A model generated the notes under the pieces. The model made no database searches and had not been told where the DNA came from. It was given only the letters and a program-made list of their open reading frames with translations. A stretch of DNA of 62,136 nucleotides from Deltaproteobacteria bacterium (GTDB lineage: Bacteria > Myxococcota_A > JAADFL01): the NCBI GenBank assembly GCA_013152945.1, contig JAADFL010000202.1, positions 1 to 62,136 on the forward strand, read 5' to 3'. The position numbers and the translations under genes were made by a program. Positions 32,226-40,929 of the stretch are shown in pieces. Position 1 is the first letter of the stretch. Each line of letters opens with the position of its first letter.

Positions 32226-35213
32226 TCAGCTTTTTTCCGCTCCTGTCAGGGATCTTACCTTGGGAGATGATTCAATTTCACTCAATATTTTCGACAAATC
32301 ATCTATTTTGTGTATCAGGTCGGATTTGATGGAGTCGAGATCGATACCCGGCTCTGCCGCCTTTTCGATTTCAAGTGCTTTTTCACGCAAGTGTTCTGCT
32401 CCCACGTTTGCAGCAGCGCCCTTCAAACTGTGGGCCAACCTGTGCGTCTCGTCTTTGTTACCATCGGAAAGCGCCGCCTTGAGCTGTTCCACCAGGTTGG
32501 GCGCATCGCCGAGGAAAGCCGTCATTACCTGGCCAGCCAGGAACCTGTCGCCCTGGAGCCTGTCGAGAAGGGCTTCCTCATCGAACAGGATTTTGGTGTT
32601 TTCATTTGTCCCGGCGGCATTGTCTTCTTTTATTGAATTTTCGCGCCTTTCGGGTCCTTTCCCGGCATTCTCGTGAGTTGGTATTTCTTTTGCCCCCCAT
32701 TTTTTCAGCATTTTCTCCAGCCCGGCCCCTCGTATCGGCTTGGCCAGATAGTCGTCCATGCCGGATTCAATACATTTTTCCCTGTCGCCTTCCATTGCAT
32801 ATGCCGTCATGGCAACTATCGGAACCTTTGAGCTGGTGGCGCCTCTGTCCAGCCTTCTGATTGCCCGGGTAGCCTCGTACCCGTCCATGCCGGGCATTTG
32901 GCAGTCCATGAAAACCAGGTCGTATTTTTCGGTTTTCACTTTATCCACGGCCTGTTGTCCGTTTTCCACTACATCTGCCGAGTAACCGAGCTTTTCGAGC
33001 ATGCGCAGGGCCACGATTTGATTCGTGCGGTTGTCTTCGGCCAGGAGTATTCGAAAGGCGTGCTTCTTTTTTTCTTCAAGAGAGTGCCTGGTGAGCATGG
33101 ATTTTTCCGGTTTTTCGAAATCCCCGGGTTCCCTGTTTGAATCCGTCTTGGCCGCATGTGTTCCTATTACTGTTGTGAGACAGTCGAACAGGACCTGTTT
33201 TTTCACAGGCTTTGTCAAGTACGCGTCAAAGCCGGCCTTTGCCAAGGCAGATGCATCTCCCCTTGCGCCGAAAGAGGTGAGCATAACCAGGGGAATGCCT
33301 GAAAGGCATTCCTCGGCCCTGATCCTGGAAGCCAGTTCGATGCCGTCCATTTCCGGCATCTGTGCGTCCATAATTACAATATCATAGGGTTGTCCGGCCT
33401 TTTGTGACCGGAACAAAAAGTCGAGCGCCGTCTTGCCGTCCGGAACTTCATCATGCATTGCCTTCCATGACTCCAGAAGCAAAGAGAGCCACAACCTGTT
33501 TGTCCGGTTGTCGTCAACGACCAGGACCTTGATCCCCTTGAGCGTATCGAGGCGCGTCTTTTTACCGGGCTTTGAACCGGTCCGTTGCTTGTACATCGGG
33601 ATTTTAAAGCTGAAACTGGAGCCATTACCCAATCGGCTTTCCACCTCGAGGTTTCCGCCCATGAGTTCGACCAGGCGCTTGCTGATTGCCAGCCCCAGTC
33701 CGGTTCCTCCGAATTTCCTGGTAGTGGAAGTGTCAGCCTGGGTAAACGGCTCGAACAACGCGGCTTGTTTTTCTTTTGATATTCCAATGCCGGTGTCCCT
33801 GACATTGAAGTTTATCCGTGCCTGGTTTTCATCTTCGGAGACAAGGCTGACATGGAGAACGACCTCTCCTTTTTCAGTGAACTTGATGGCATTGTTGAGT
33901 AGGTTGTTCAATACCTGTCGGAGTCTGCCCGGGTCTCCCCTGACCAGAGCAGGTACGTCCGGCTCTGTAATGAGGACGAGTTCCAGGTCTTTGTCGGCTG
34001 CGCGCTTTATGAAAAGGTCGGCCAGGGATTCAAGAGTCAAGCGAAGATCGAAGTCTATTTCCTCGAGCTCGATTTTTTCAGCCTCTATCTTGGAAAGGTC
34101 GAGAATGTCATTGAGTAGATTCAGCAAGGATTCAGCGCTGTTCATGACTATTTGGGCATACTCTGCCTGCTCGTCATCAAGCCCGGTATCCAGCAGAATC
34201 TCAACCATGCCGATTATTGCGTTCATGGGTGTTCGAATTTCATGGCTCATGTTCGCCAGGAAGGCGCTTTTTGCTTCGCTTGCCGCCGTTGCCCTGACAG
34301 CCAGTTCATTCGCCCGAACAATCTCTGCCTTAAGTTTTTGGTTGGCCTGTAATATTTCGTCTTTTGCCTTCCGAAGTTCGAGCTCGGCCAGTTTCTGCCG
34401 GGAAATGTCCTGGACAAGGCCGTCGAAATATTGTATTTCGCCGTTCTCTTGCCTGATGACCTTTGCTGTTACGGCCCCAAAAAAAGGTGTTCCATCCTTT
34501 TTTTTCAGGCTCAGCTCTTCTGAAACAATGCTGCCGAGGCGGAGCAGTTTCTCGGAAAATGCCGCTCGTTCTTCGGGATTTTGGTAAAGGGACGCAGTAG
34601 AGGCTTTCATAAACTCTTTTGGATCGTTGTACCCGAACATCTTTGCTATGGCCTTGTTTGCCATTATGAATTGTCCGGTGGGGCCGGGAGTATTGCGGTA
34701 CAAGCCGATTGGCAGGTTGTTGACCAGGCTCTTGTATTCCTCTTCAAGGTGTTTTTGCGCCTCGATGTCAATGGCGAGTTCGAAGCGCACGAATCTTCCG
34801 TCAGGCCATTTGATTGCCTTGTCAATGCACTGGTACCACCGGTTGTTGACCCTGTTTCTATGCTCCCAGATAAGGGTATCGCCGGTGTGTTCCCCGAATA
34901 TGGCTTGGTTCGTGCAAAAGGGGCAAGGGCTTTCAAACCCCTGGAGAACCTCGTAGCATTTTTTGTCGAGTATATCTTCACCGAAAGCGTCCTCTATTGC
35001 CTTGTTTACAAATAATAATTCGTAGGAATTCGGGTCTGCAACGTACACAGGTTGGCCAAGGCCGTCCAGCAGCGACTTCATCTGCTCCGAAAAGGTATTG
35101 CATCTGCCTTCCCCTTTTAACAATGGCAGGAATTTCATGGAGAAAAATAGGAGAAGGGCAAATCCAGCCGCCGACAGCAGTATCAAAACGAGGTTTGAAA
35201 ATACGAATCCCAT
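32226..35213 (-). CDS. Hybrid histidine kinase: TM-PAS-PAS-HisKA-HATPase-REC-REC-Hpt
   Basis: 995 residues. One N-terminal membrane helix (LVLILLSAAGFALLLFF). PAS domains at ~45-150 and ~155-275. HisKA with the phospho-His in FLANMSHEIRTPMNAI near residue 325. The HATPase_c N and G boxes are intact (NNLLNNAIKFTEKG; GTGLGLAIS). Receiver 1 has VLVVDDNRTN and VIMDAQMPEMDG; receiver 2 has ILLAEDNRTNQ and VFMDCQMPGMDG. The C-terminal Hpt has AHSLKGAAANVGA. This BarA/ArcB-like relay can pass phosphate His-Asp-His to a separate regulator, and the next gene is the obvious recipient. A PAS ligand is not predictable. Confidence 0.95.
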   Translation of the reverse strand: MGFVFSNLVLILLSAAGFALLLFFSMKFLPLLKGEGRCNTFSEQMKSLLDGLGQPVYVADPNSYELLFVNKAIEDAFGEDILDKKCYEVLQGFESPCPFCTNQAIFGEHTGDTLIWEHRNRVNNRWYQCIDKAIKWPDGRFVRFELAIDIEAQKHLEEEYKSLVNNLPIGLYRNTPGPTGQFIMANKAIAKMFGYNDPKEFMKASTASLYQNPEERAAFSEKLLRLGSIVSEELSLKKKDGTPFFGAVTAKVIRQENGEIQYFDGLVQDISRQKLAELELRKAKDEILQANQKLKAEIVRANELAVRATAASEAKSAFLANMSHEIRTPMNAIIGMVEILLDTGLDDEQAEYAQIVMNSAESLLNLLNDILDLSKIEAEKIELEEIDFDLRLTLESLADLFIKRAADKDLELVLITEPDVPALVRGDPGRLRQVLNNLLNNAIKFTEKGEVVLHVSLVSEDENQARINFNVRDTGIGISKEKQAALFEPFTQADTSTTRKFGGTGLGLAISKRLVELMGGNLEVESRLGNGSSFSFKIPMYKQRTGSKPGKKTRLDTLKGIKVLVVDDNRTNRLWLSLLLESWKAMHDEVPDGKTALDFLFRSQKAGQPYDIVIMDAQMPEMDGIELASRIRAEECLSGIPLVMLTSFGARGDASALAKAGFDAYLTKPVKKQVLFDCLTTVIGTHAAKTDSNREPGDFEKPEKSMLTRHSLEEKKKHAFRILLAEDNRTNQIVALRMLEKLGYSADVVENGQQAVDKVKTEKYDLVFMDCQMPGMDGYEATRAIRRLDRGATSSKVPIVAMTAYAMEGDREKCIESGMDDYLAKPIRGAGLEKMLKKWGAKEIPTHENAGKGPERRENSIKEDNAAGTNENTKILFDEEALLDRLQGDRFLAGQVMTAFLGDAPNLVEQLKAALSDGNKDETHRLAHSLKGAAANVGAEHLREKALEIEKAAEPGIDLDSIKSDLIHKIDDLSKILSEIESSPKVRSLTGAEKS

Positions 35214-35326
35214 GGCCTACCCCAAAGGTTACCAATACTACGTACTAAATTATCGTTCTGCACAAGATTTTCTTGAGTGATTCATGTTTCAGCATCAAGC
35301 TTGATTGGATTGCAGATAATGGCACC

Positions 35327-36049
35327 ATGGAATATATTTTATCCAGGCAACAAAATCTATTAGGGATTGTTGGTATGTGGGCACGTTTCTTGGGAAGGTT
35401 GATAGCATGGATATTAAGGCTTTTCCGCCTGACCTGGAGGAAACGAATAAAGGGTAAGAGAATCATCGAAGATGTGGACAGGTCCGGGAGGCCGGTGATC
35501 TGGGCTTTCTGGCATGGAAGACAGGCAATGCTATATGCCGCCAGAAGACCGAAGGGGCACGTGGTGCTGGTGTCCCACAGCAGGGACGGGGAGATACAAA
35601 CTGGCGTGCTTTCGTCTTTTGCCGCAACCATTGAAAGGGGCTCGTCCTCCCGTGGAGGAGCAGGAGGTATGCTGCGGCTTGCAAGGCACCTGAAAGCCGG
35701 TACTCACGCAGCCCTTGCTGCTGACGGTCCAAAGGGGCCGGCCCTTGCGGCAAAACCAGGGGCTGCAGCGCTTGCAGGAGCAACCGGGGCTTTCATCGTG
35801 CCGATTTCAGCGGCTGCAGGCAGGTGTATCGAGTTTCGAAGGTCCTGGGATGATTTCCGGTTGCCATTGCCGTTTTCCAGGGTTTGCGTGGTTGTTGGAG
35901 ATCCGATAGTTGTAGATTCAACGAGCAGAAAGGATATCGAGGCTGCAACGAGGCGGCTTGAAAGAGCCCTGAACGATGTGACACGGCAATCCCTTGAAAT
36001 GATAGGGGAAAGCTTGGAATCCAGGCTGCCTGAAAAAGGAGATGAATAG
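35327..36049 (+). CDS. DUF374 lysophospholipid/lipid A acyltransferase-like protein
   Basis: The ATG at 35327 is chosen over an upstream TTG at 35273. The product (~240 residues) has WAFWHGRQAML (the acyltransferase H-G/R block), VSHSRDGE, RGSSSRGGAGG and AADGPKGP, the conserved blocks of DUF374, a PlsC/LpxL-like family beside LPS genes. A basic amphipathic N-terminus suggests peripheral membrane association. Its TAG stop shares a base with the GTG start of lpxK, so the genes are coupled. Likely role: acyl transfer to a lipid A or Kdo-lipid intermediate. First gene of the envelope operon. Confidence 0.85.
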   Translation: MEYILSRQQNLLGIVGMWARFLGRLIAWILRLFRLTWRKRIKGKRIIEDVDRSGRPVIWAFWHGRQAMLYAARRPKGHVVLVSHSRDGEIQTGVLSSFAATIERGSSSRGGAGGMLRLARHLKAGTHAALAADGPKGPALAAKPGAAALAGATGAFIVPISAAAGRCIEFRRSWDDFRLPLPFSRVCVVVGDPIVVDSTSRKDIEAATRRLERALNDVTRQSLEMIGESLESRLPEKGDE

Positions 36050-37161
36050 TGTTGCCCGGGTGGTGGAAGCAAGACGGCAGGCAGCCTGTATTGAAAGCAT
36101 TGCTTTCACCTGCCGAAGCGCTGTTCCGGGCCGGGGTTGCAATGAAAAACGCTTACATGGATGCGTCTGGAGTTGAAAATCACGCCGATCTTCCCATCCC
36201 AGTAGTATCTGTAGGATCGCTCACTGTTGGAGGAGCAGGAAAGACACCAGCAGCCCTCAAAGTGGTGCATATCCTGGAAGACTTGGGCAAGAGCACTGCC
36301 CTGATATTCAGGGGATACAAGTCAATGGCCAAAAAAGGCCGGGGAACCAGGCTGGTGACCAACCAGGTTTCCTGGCAGGAGGTGGGCGACGAAGCGTTCA
36401 TGGCCTACAAGGTATTGAAACAATCAACTGACAGCTCGCGTGACTTCATGGTATTGGCCGATCCATCCAGGGCCGGCGCGGTTCAAGAGGCTGCCCGAAT
36501 GGGTGCACAGGTTGCTGTATTGGATGACGGCTTTCAGCACAGGAAACTGCACCGCGACTTGGACATTTTGGTACTGGATGCACTTTACCCGTTTGGAAAT
36601 CACAGGATGTTGCCTGCAGGACCTTTACGGGAGCCAATCAAGGCATTGAAAAGGGCTGACATTATTTGGATTGCCGGCACGGATAGGCCTGCCGGTCCAA
36701 TGCTCGAAAATCTGTTTGCTGAATTGTCGTCCGTGAAAAGATCCGGGCAGGAGATCGTGATGTCGCGGGAAAGACTGTCTTTTTTCCTGGACCTTGCAAA
36801 CGGCAAAAGGATGGATCCGGGTTCCCTGGCGCAAATGAGCGTGTTCCTCGTGGCAGGAATAGCGGTTCCCGAGAAATTCGAAAAGGATATTCGCAGCCTG
36901 GGCCTGGACATAAAGGGAACCATGTGGTTTCAGGACCATCATTCATATTCATTGGGCGACTGGCAGGAGGCTGTTGCCGGGGCACAGGCATGTGGAGCAA
37001 AAATCATGATTACCACGCAAAAGGATGCGGTGAAGATCGAACCGCACTGGGTTGAAGGGCCGGGACAGCCGCGAGTGCTTGCCGGAGTCCTTGAGACACG
37101 CATAACAGACAACTATGAAACTATTAGGTCCATGTTGCTCGAGCTTTTCGACCATGGGTAG
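36049..37161 (+). CDS. lpxK: Tetraacyldisaccharide 4'-kinase (LpxK)
   Basis: 370 residues, GTG start with AAGGAG seven bases upstream. Walker A GGAGKTP at residues 61-67; IFRGYKSMAKKGRGTRLV and AVLDDGFQHRKLHRDLDILV match LpxK blocks, the latter containing the DDGFQH motif. An N-terminal hydrophobic or amphipathic helix anchors it to the inner membrane. It phosphorylates the 4' position of the lipid A disaccharide using ATP. All key motifs are present, so it should be functional. Confidence 0.96.
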   Translation: MLPGWWKQDGRQPVLKALLSPAEALFRAGVAMKNAYMDASGVENHADLPIPVVSVGSLTVGGAGKTPAALKVVHILEDLGKSTALIFRGYKSMAKKGRGTRLVTNQVSWQEVGDEAFMAYKVLKQSTDSSRDFMVLADPSRAGAVQEAARMGAQVAVLDDGFQHRKLHRDLDILVLDALYPFGNHRMLPAGPLREPIKALKRADIIWIAGTDRPAGPMLENLFAELSSVKRSGQEIVMSRERLSFFLDLANGKRMDPGSLAQMSVFLVAGIAVPEKFEKDIRSLGLDIKGTMWFQDHHSYSLGDWQEAVAGAQACGAKIMITTQKDAVKIEPHWVEGPGQPRVLAGVLETRITDNYETIRSMLLELFDHG

Positions 37162-37284
37162 TATATCATGCTATGATTATTGATATATTTTTTATAGGCC
37201 GGGCGGAACGGTGATAATGAAATGAATGTAATTGCTGTAATAACAAAGGATTATACTAATACTTATAGAAAAAAGATTGGTTAA

Positions 37285-38157
37285 ATGTATTATCTGCTTA
37301 AAATAATGTCATATTTAGCATCATTATTACCCTATGGTATGCTTTTGTGGCTTGGCAAGACCCTGGGCTATTTATGGTTCTTCGTGGTCCGGATCCGGAG
37401 AAAAGTGGTCCTTGCCAATCTGGAAAAGGGTCTTCCCTATCTTGGAAAAGGCGAGCAAAAAAAAATAGCGCTCGGGTGTTATTGCAACCTGTGCATGTCG
37501 GCAATGGAGTTCCTGGTCCTTGCCAGCCCGGGGAGGGCTGGAAAGATAATTTCCAGGGTTGATATCCATGGCCGGAAAATACTGGAACGTGAGCTTGGCC
37601 GCGGAAAGGGCGTGATAGTCGTATCCGGCCATGTTGGTAACTGGGACTTGTTGGCCGTGACCCATGCTGTTGCCGGGTTTCCCGTGTACGTTGTTACAAA
37701 GGCGCTCAAGAAAAGAGGCATAGACAGGTTCTGGCATGAGGCGCGAAGCCGGCTTGGTGTGAATTTACTTGCAGACAAAGGCTCGCTTGCCTCATTATTC
37801 GAGGTTTTGAAGGCCGGTGGTATACTTGCCCTGGTGGTTGATCAACACGATCCAAGGCCGTCGGCTTCGGTAGTATCTTTTTTGGGTCGAAAAGCCGCGG
37901 CTACTTCTGCACCTGCTGTTTTGGCATTGCGAACCGGTGCTCCGGTGGTTCCTGTTTTTATAAACAGGCACAATGGCGACAGGAACAAAAGTTCTGGCCA
38001 TGTCGTCACCGTGCATGAACCCCTCAATATACCTGAATCAGGTAATTTCAAGCAGGACGTGCTCGAGCTTACGCAGTTGATACAACAGAAGGTCGAACAG
38101 GCAGTGCTCGAAAATCCGCCGGACTGGCTTTGGTTGCACAGGAGATGGAAAAAATAG
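37285..38157 (+). CDS. lpxL: Lipid A late acyltransferase, LpxL/HtrB family
   Basis: 290 residues. N-terminal membrane helix, then the catalytic H(x4)D in SGHVGNWDLL (H116, D121), VVTKALKKRGIDRFWHEAR and the substrate-site VVDQHDPRPSASVVSFLG. These are the four blocks of the LpxL/LpxM family, which adds a secondary acyl chain from acyl-ACP. LpxL versus LpxM cannot be told from sequence alone. A ~120-bp AT-rich gap separates it from lpxK, possibly with an internal promoter. Confidence 0.88.
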   Translation: MYYLLKIMSYLASLLPYGMLLWLGKTLGYLWFFVVRIRRKVVLANLEKGLPYLGKGEQKKIALGCYCNLCMSAMEFLVLASPGRAGKIISRVDIHGRKILERELGRGKGVIVVSGHVGNWDLLAVTHAVAGFPVYVVTKALKKRGIDRFWHEARSRLGVNLLADKGSLASLFEVLKAGGILALVVDQHDPRPSASVVSFLGRKAAATSAPAVLALRTGAPVVPVFINRHNGDRNKSSGHVVTVHEPLNIPESGNFKQDVLELTQLIQQKVEQAVLENPPDWLWLHRRWKK

Positions 38158-38222
38158 TAAAACATGAAGAAACCGGAGTTAGGAGCATTGAATAATTATG
38201 AAAGCAATTTTGTATTCACCGC

Positions 38223-39272
38223 ATGACATACAGCATGGATGAACATATGGAACATATGGAACACATGGAACTGCCCGGGGGCATAACCAGGGAAGGTTTA
38301 AAATCAGCCGTAAAGGCCATGAAGGGAAATGACATAATTGTGCTTGGTGATTTCGTTCTGGACCGGTACCTGTATGGCCGTACATCCAGGATATCCAGGG
38401 AAGCTCCCGTTCTTATCGTGGAGCAGGAGAAGGAAGATTACAGGCTCGGCGGTGCCGCCAACGTGGCTCTCAACCTTGCCATGATGGGTGCAAGGGTCTT
38501 TGCCGTGTCCCTTTTGGGCACGGACCGGACAGCAAACACGCTGGAAAATCTCTGCAAGGAGCAAGGAATTGACACAAACGGCTTGATTCGAGTACCCGGG
38601 CGCAAAACGCCTGTAAAAACCAGGGTCATGGCCGGCGGTGTTAATACGGCCAGGCAGCAGATGCTTCGAATAGACAAAGGGGGAGGCTTTGATCCGGAAT
38701 TTATGACACATGATGCCATTCAATACCTTGAAGACTTGTCCGAAAGAGCCGATGCACTTGTCGTATCCGACTATGGCCTCGGAAGTGTAAATGATTCCTT
38801 TCTGGATTTCGCCCTTGGGCTTGCACGGAAACAACGGGTAATCGGGGATTCAAGGTACCATGTCGAGCGATTCAGGCATTTAACGGCAGTGACGCCCAAT
38901 GAACCCGAGGCCGGGCAGGCAACAGGAATGCATTTTTCAAATACCAGTGATGCGATTTCAGCAGGCCTTTTATTGTTGAACATGTTGGAAGTTGATCATG
39001 TTCTCCTCAAGAGGGGAAGGCTGGGAATGATCTTGTGCGACAAGAGTAAGGAGCCTGTGGTAATCGGTCCATTTGGAAAAGCAGGCCGGGTCGTGGATGT
39101 CACCGGAGCCGGTGACACGGTATTGGCTGTTTTCAGCCTGGCACTGGCTGCAGGTGTCAGCCCAATCGAATCGGCATTGCTTTCCAATATTGCCGGCGGC
39201 CTGGTTGTGCTCAAGCCGGGACCTGCAGGGATCACCCCGGCTGAACTCGAATCCGCAGTGGGAGAAATCTAG
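38223..39272 (+). CDS. hldE1: D-glycero-beta-D-manno-heptose-7-phosphate kinase (HldE domain 1, RfaE1)
   Basis: 349 residues of PfkB fold. IIVLGDFVLDRYLYG, RISREAPVLIVE and LGGAANVALNLAMMGA are the HldE kinase N-terminal signatures; DVTGAGDTVLAVFSLALAAG is the PfkB signature 2 with the catalytic Asp. The N-terminus carries a Met-rich repeat (HMEHMEHME) from a short DNA repeat, so the exact start is uncertain. It makes heptose-1,7-bisphosphate for the LPS core. In many bacteria it is fused to the adenylyltransferase; here an in-frame TAG separates them with no spacer. Confidence 0.95.
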   Translation: MTYSMDEHMEHMEHMELPGGITREGLKSAVKAMKGNDIIVLGDFVLDRYLYGRTSRISREAPVLIVEQEKEDYRLGGAANVALNLAMMGARVFAVSLLGTDRTANTLENLCKEQGIDTNGLIRVPGRKTPVKTRVMAGGVNTARQQMLRIDKGGGFDPEFMTHDAIQYLEDLSERADALVVSDYGLGSVNDSFLDFALGLARKQRVIGDSRYHVERFRHLTAVTPNEPEAGQATGMHFSNTSDAISAGLLLLNMLEVDHVLLKRGRLGMILCDKSKEPVVIGPFGKAGRVVDVTGAGDTVLAVFSLALAAGVSPIESALLSNIAGGLVVLKPGPAGITPAELESAVGEI

Positions 39273-39755
39273 TTGAACGCCGGGGAAAAACTGGTCACAA
39301 TCGACGAACTGGCCGAATGGAGATCCGGATTGCGGCATGCAGGCATTACATTGGCATTGGCGAACGGTATCTTCGATATCTTGCACGTGGGGCATTTGAG
39401 GTACCTCGAGGGCGCATCGAGGCTTGCTGACCGGCTCGTGGTGGCGGTCAATTCCGACAGGACCGCATGTGCGCAAAAAGGTCCCGGAAGGCCCATAATG
39501 CCGGAAAAGGAAAGGGCGGAGTTGATAGCAGGTATCTATTGTGTCGACAGGGTCTGTATCGTAGACGACATGGATATGAGATCCCTGATCAGGCGGATTG
39601 AACCCGATGTCCATGTAAAGGGCACAGACTATACTCCGGACACAGTGCCCGAGGCGGACGAGGTCAGGAAGCACGGTGGAATAGTCGAGGTGGCCGGTGA
39701 CCAAAAGAAACACTCGGCATCGGGAATAATCGAAAAAATCAGGAATAATAAATGA
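39273..39755 (+). CDS. hldE2: Heptose-1-phosphate adenylyltransferase (HldE domain 2, RfaE2)
   Basis: 160 residues, TTG start immediately after the TAG of the kinase gene; GGGAG eight bases upstream. Nucleotidyltransferase signature LALANGIFDILHVGHLRYL (HxGH), then VVAVNSDRT and DYTPDTVPEADEV. It converts heptose-1-phosphate to ADP-heptose. It overlaps the GT2 gene by four bases (ATGA). Confidence 0.95.
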   Translation: MNAGEKLVTIDELAEWRSGLRHAGITLALANGIFDILHVGHLRYLEGASRLADRLVVAVNSDRTACAQKGPGRPIMPEKERAELIAGIYCVDRVCIVDDMDMRSLIRRIEPDVHVKGTDYTPDTVPEADEVRKHGGIVEVAGDQKKHSASGIIEKIRNNK

Positions 39756-40543
39756 CAGCCGGTGGTCCCAAGAAACAGTTTCTATCTGCAATTGTCATTG
39801 CCCAGGACGAGGAGGGCAACATAGAGAGATGCCTTTCTTCTCTTGGATTCTGCGACGAGATTGTTGTCGTGGACGGCGGCAGCAAGGACAGGACTCCGGA
39901 CATCGCCCGGGCAATGGGCGCAAAGGTATTGGAACATCCCTTTGACAATATGAATGCGCAAAAGGACAGGGCGAGGAAGGCTGCAAGAGGTGAATGGGTA
40001 TTCAACCTGGATGCAGACGAAGTAGTGCCTGGATCCTTGGCAATCGAGATCAGGGAAACCATCAAGGGATCAGACCCGGAGATTGGAGGTTTCCTCGTGC
40101 CGAGAAAGACTTTATTGAACGGCAAATGGCTGCGGTGGGGAGGGTACTACCCGGACAGGCAATTGAGGTTGGTGAGAAAAGAACGGGCAAGATGGGACGA
40201 AAGGTACGACCCGCATGACAAGGTGGTTTTGCAGGGCAGTGTCCGAAAATTGAAGAATCCGATGTTGCACTATGCTGCAAGAGATATGGATTACTTGAAA
40301 AAGAGGGCCCAACGTTATGGATTGAAGGCAGCCGTTTCCATGCACGAAAGGGGCGTGGAATGTAATTTCCTTACGCCGGCACTGCATTCTGCGGCCCGTT
40401 TCTTGAAGAGTTTTTTTTTGAAGGGGGGTATGCTCATGGGAGGTCGCGGCTTGACTTTGGCCGGTTATCAAGCATATGAAGTGTTGGTCAAGTACAAGGG
40501 CCTGGCTGAACTGAACAAGAATGGCAGGGCCGGGCGGATCTGA
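39752..40543 (+). CDS. waaE: GT2 glycosyltransferase, WaaE/KdtX-like
   Basis: 263 residues. SAIVIAQDEEGNIERCL, EIVVVDGGSKDRT and FNLDADEVVP (DxD-like metal site) with a Lys-rich tract AQKDRARKAARGEW define the LPS-core beta-1,4-glucosyltransferase branch of GT2. A C-terminal hydrophobic/basic segment may bind the inner membrane. The sugar is likely glucose on heptose I, inferred from family. Confidence 0.88.
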   Translation: MTAGGPKKQFLSAIVIAQDEEGNIERCLSSLGFCDEIVVVDGGSKDRTPDIARAMGAKVLEHPFDNMNAQKDRARKAARGEWVFNLDADEVVPGSLAIEIRETIKGSDPEIGGFLVPRKTLLNGKWLRWGGYYPDRQLRLVRKERARWDERYDPHDKVVLQGSVRKLKNPMLHYAARDMDYLKKRAQRYGLKAAVSMHERGVECNFLTPALHSAARFLKSFFLKGGMLMGGRGLTLAGYQAYEVLVKYKGLAELNKNGRAGRI

Positions 40544-40559
40544 AAATGGAGGATGGATC

Positions 40560-40928
40560 GTGGCTATAGACAAGGAACTCCTGGATATACTCGCTTGTCC
40601 CAAGTGCAAGGGTGAAATTTCTTTGAACAAGGCCCAAGACGGACTTTTGTGTTTTTCCTGCAAGCTCCTTTACGAGATAGAGGATGACATCCCAATCATG
40701 CTGATAGATGAGGCAAAGCCCTTTGACCAGGTGCCGAAGGAGAGGCTGCGGGTAAAGGCGGGGCCTGGCGCGAAGAAGGCGGGTACGGGGAAAAAGGCAA
40801 GGAAGGCAGGCCGGAAGAGGACTGTTGCAAGGAAACCTGCAACAAAGAAAACCGCAACAAAGAAAAAAAGTCCTGCCAAGAAAAAGACCAAGACTGTAAG
40901 GGCAGGAAAGAAAAGCAGGACCACATAG
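40560..40928 (+). CDS. Trm112/YcaR-like zinc protein fused to histone-H1-like Lys-Ala tail
   Basis: GTG at 40560 has GGAGG seven bases upstream and lies past the GT2 stop, so it is preferred over the ATG at 40521. Residues ~5-55 are a Trm112p-like fold (LLDILACPKCKGEI; LLCFSCKLLYEIEDDIPIML) with four zinc Cys. The remaining ~65 residues are almost only Lys, Ala, Arg, Thr and Gly (KKTATKKKSPAKKKTK), like histone H1 or AlgP tails. In E. coli ycaR lies next to lpxK and kdsB, which agrees with this position. The tail is unusual for the family and should bind nucleic acid or another polyanion such as LPS phosphate. Confidence 0.85.
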   Translation: MAIDKELLDILACPKCKGEISLNKAQDGLLCFSCKLLYEIEDDIPIMLIDEAKPFDQVPKERLRVKAGPGAKKAGTGKKARKAGRKRTVARKPATKKTATKKKSPAKKKTKTVRAGKKSRTT

Positions 40929-40929
40929 T

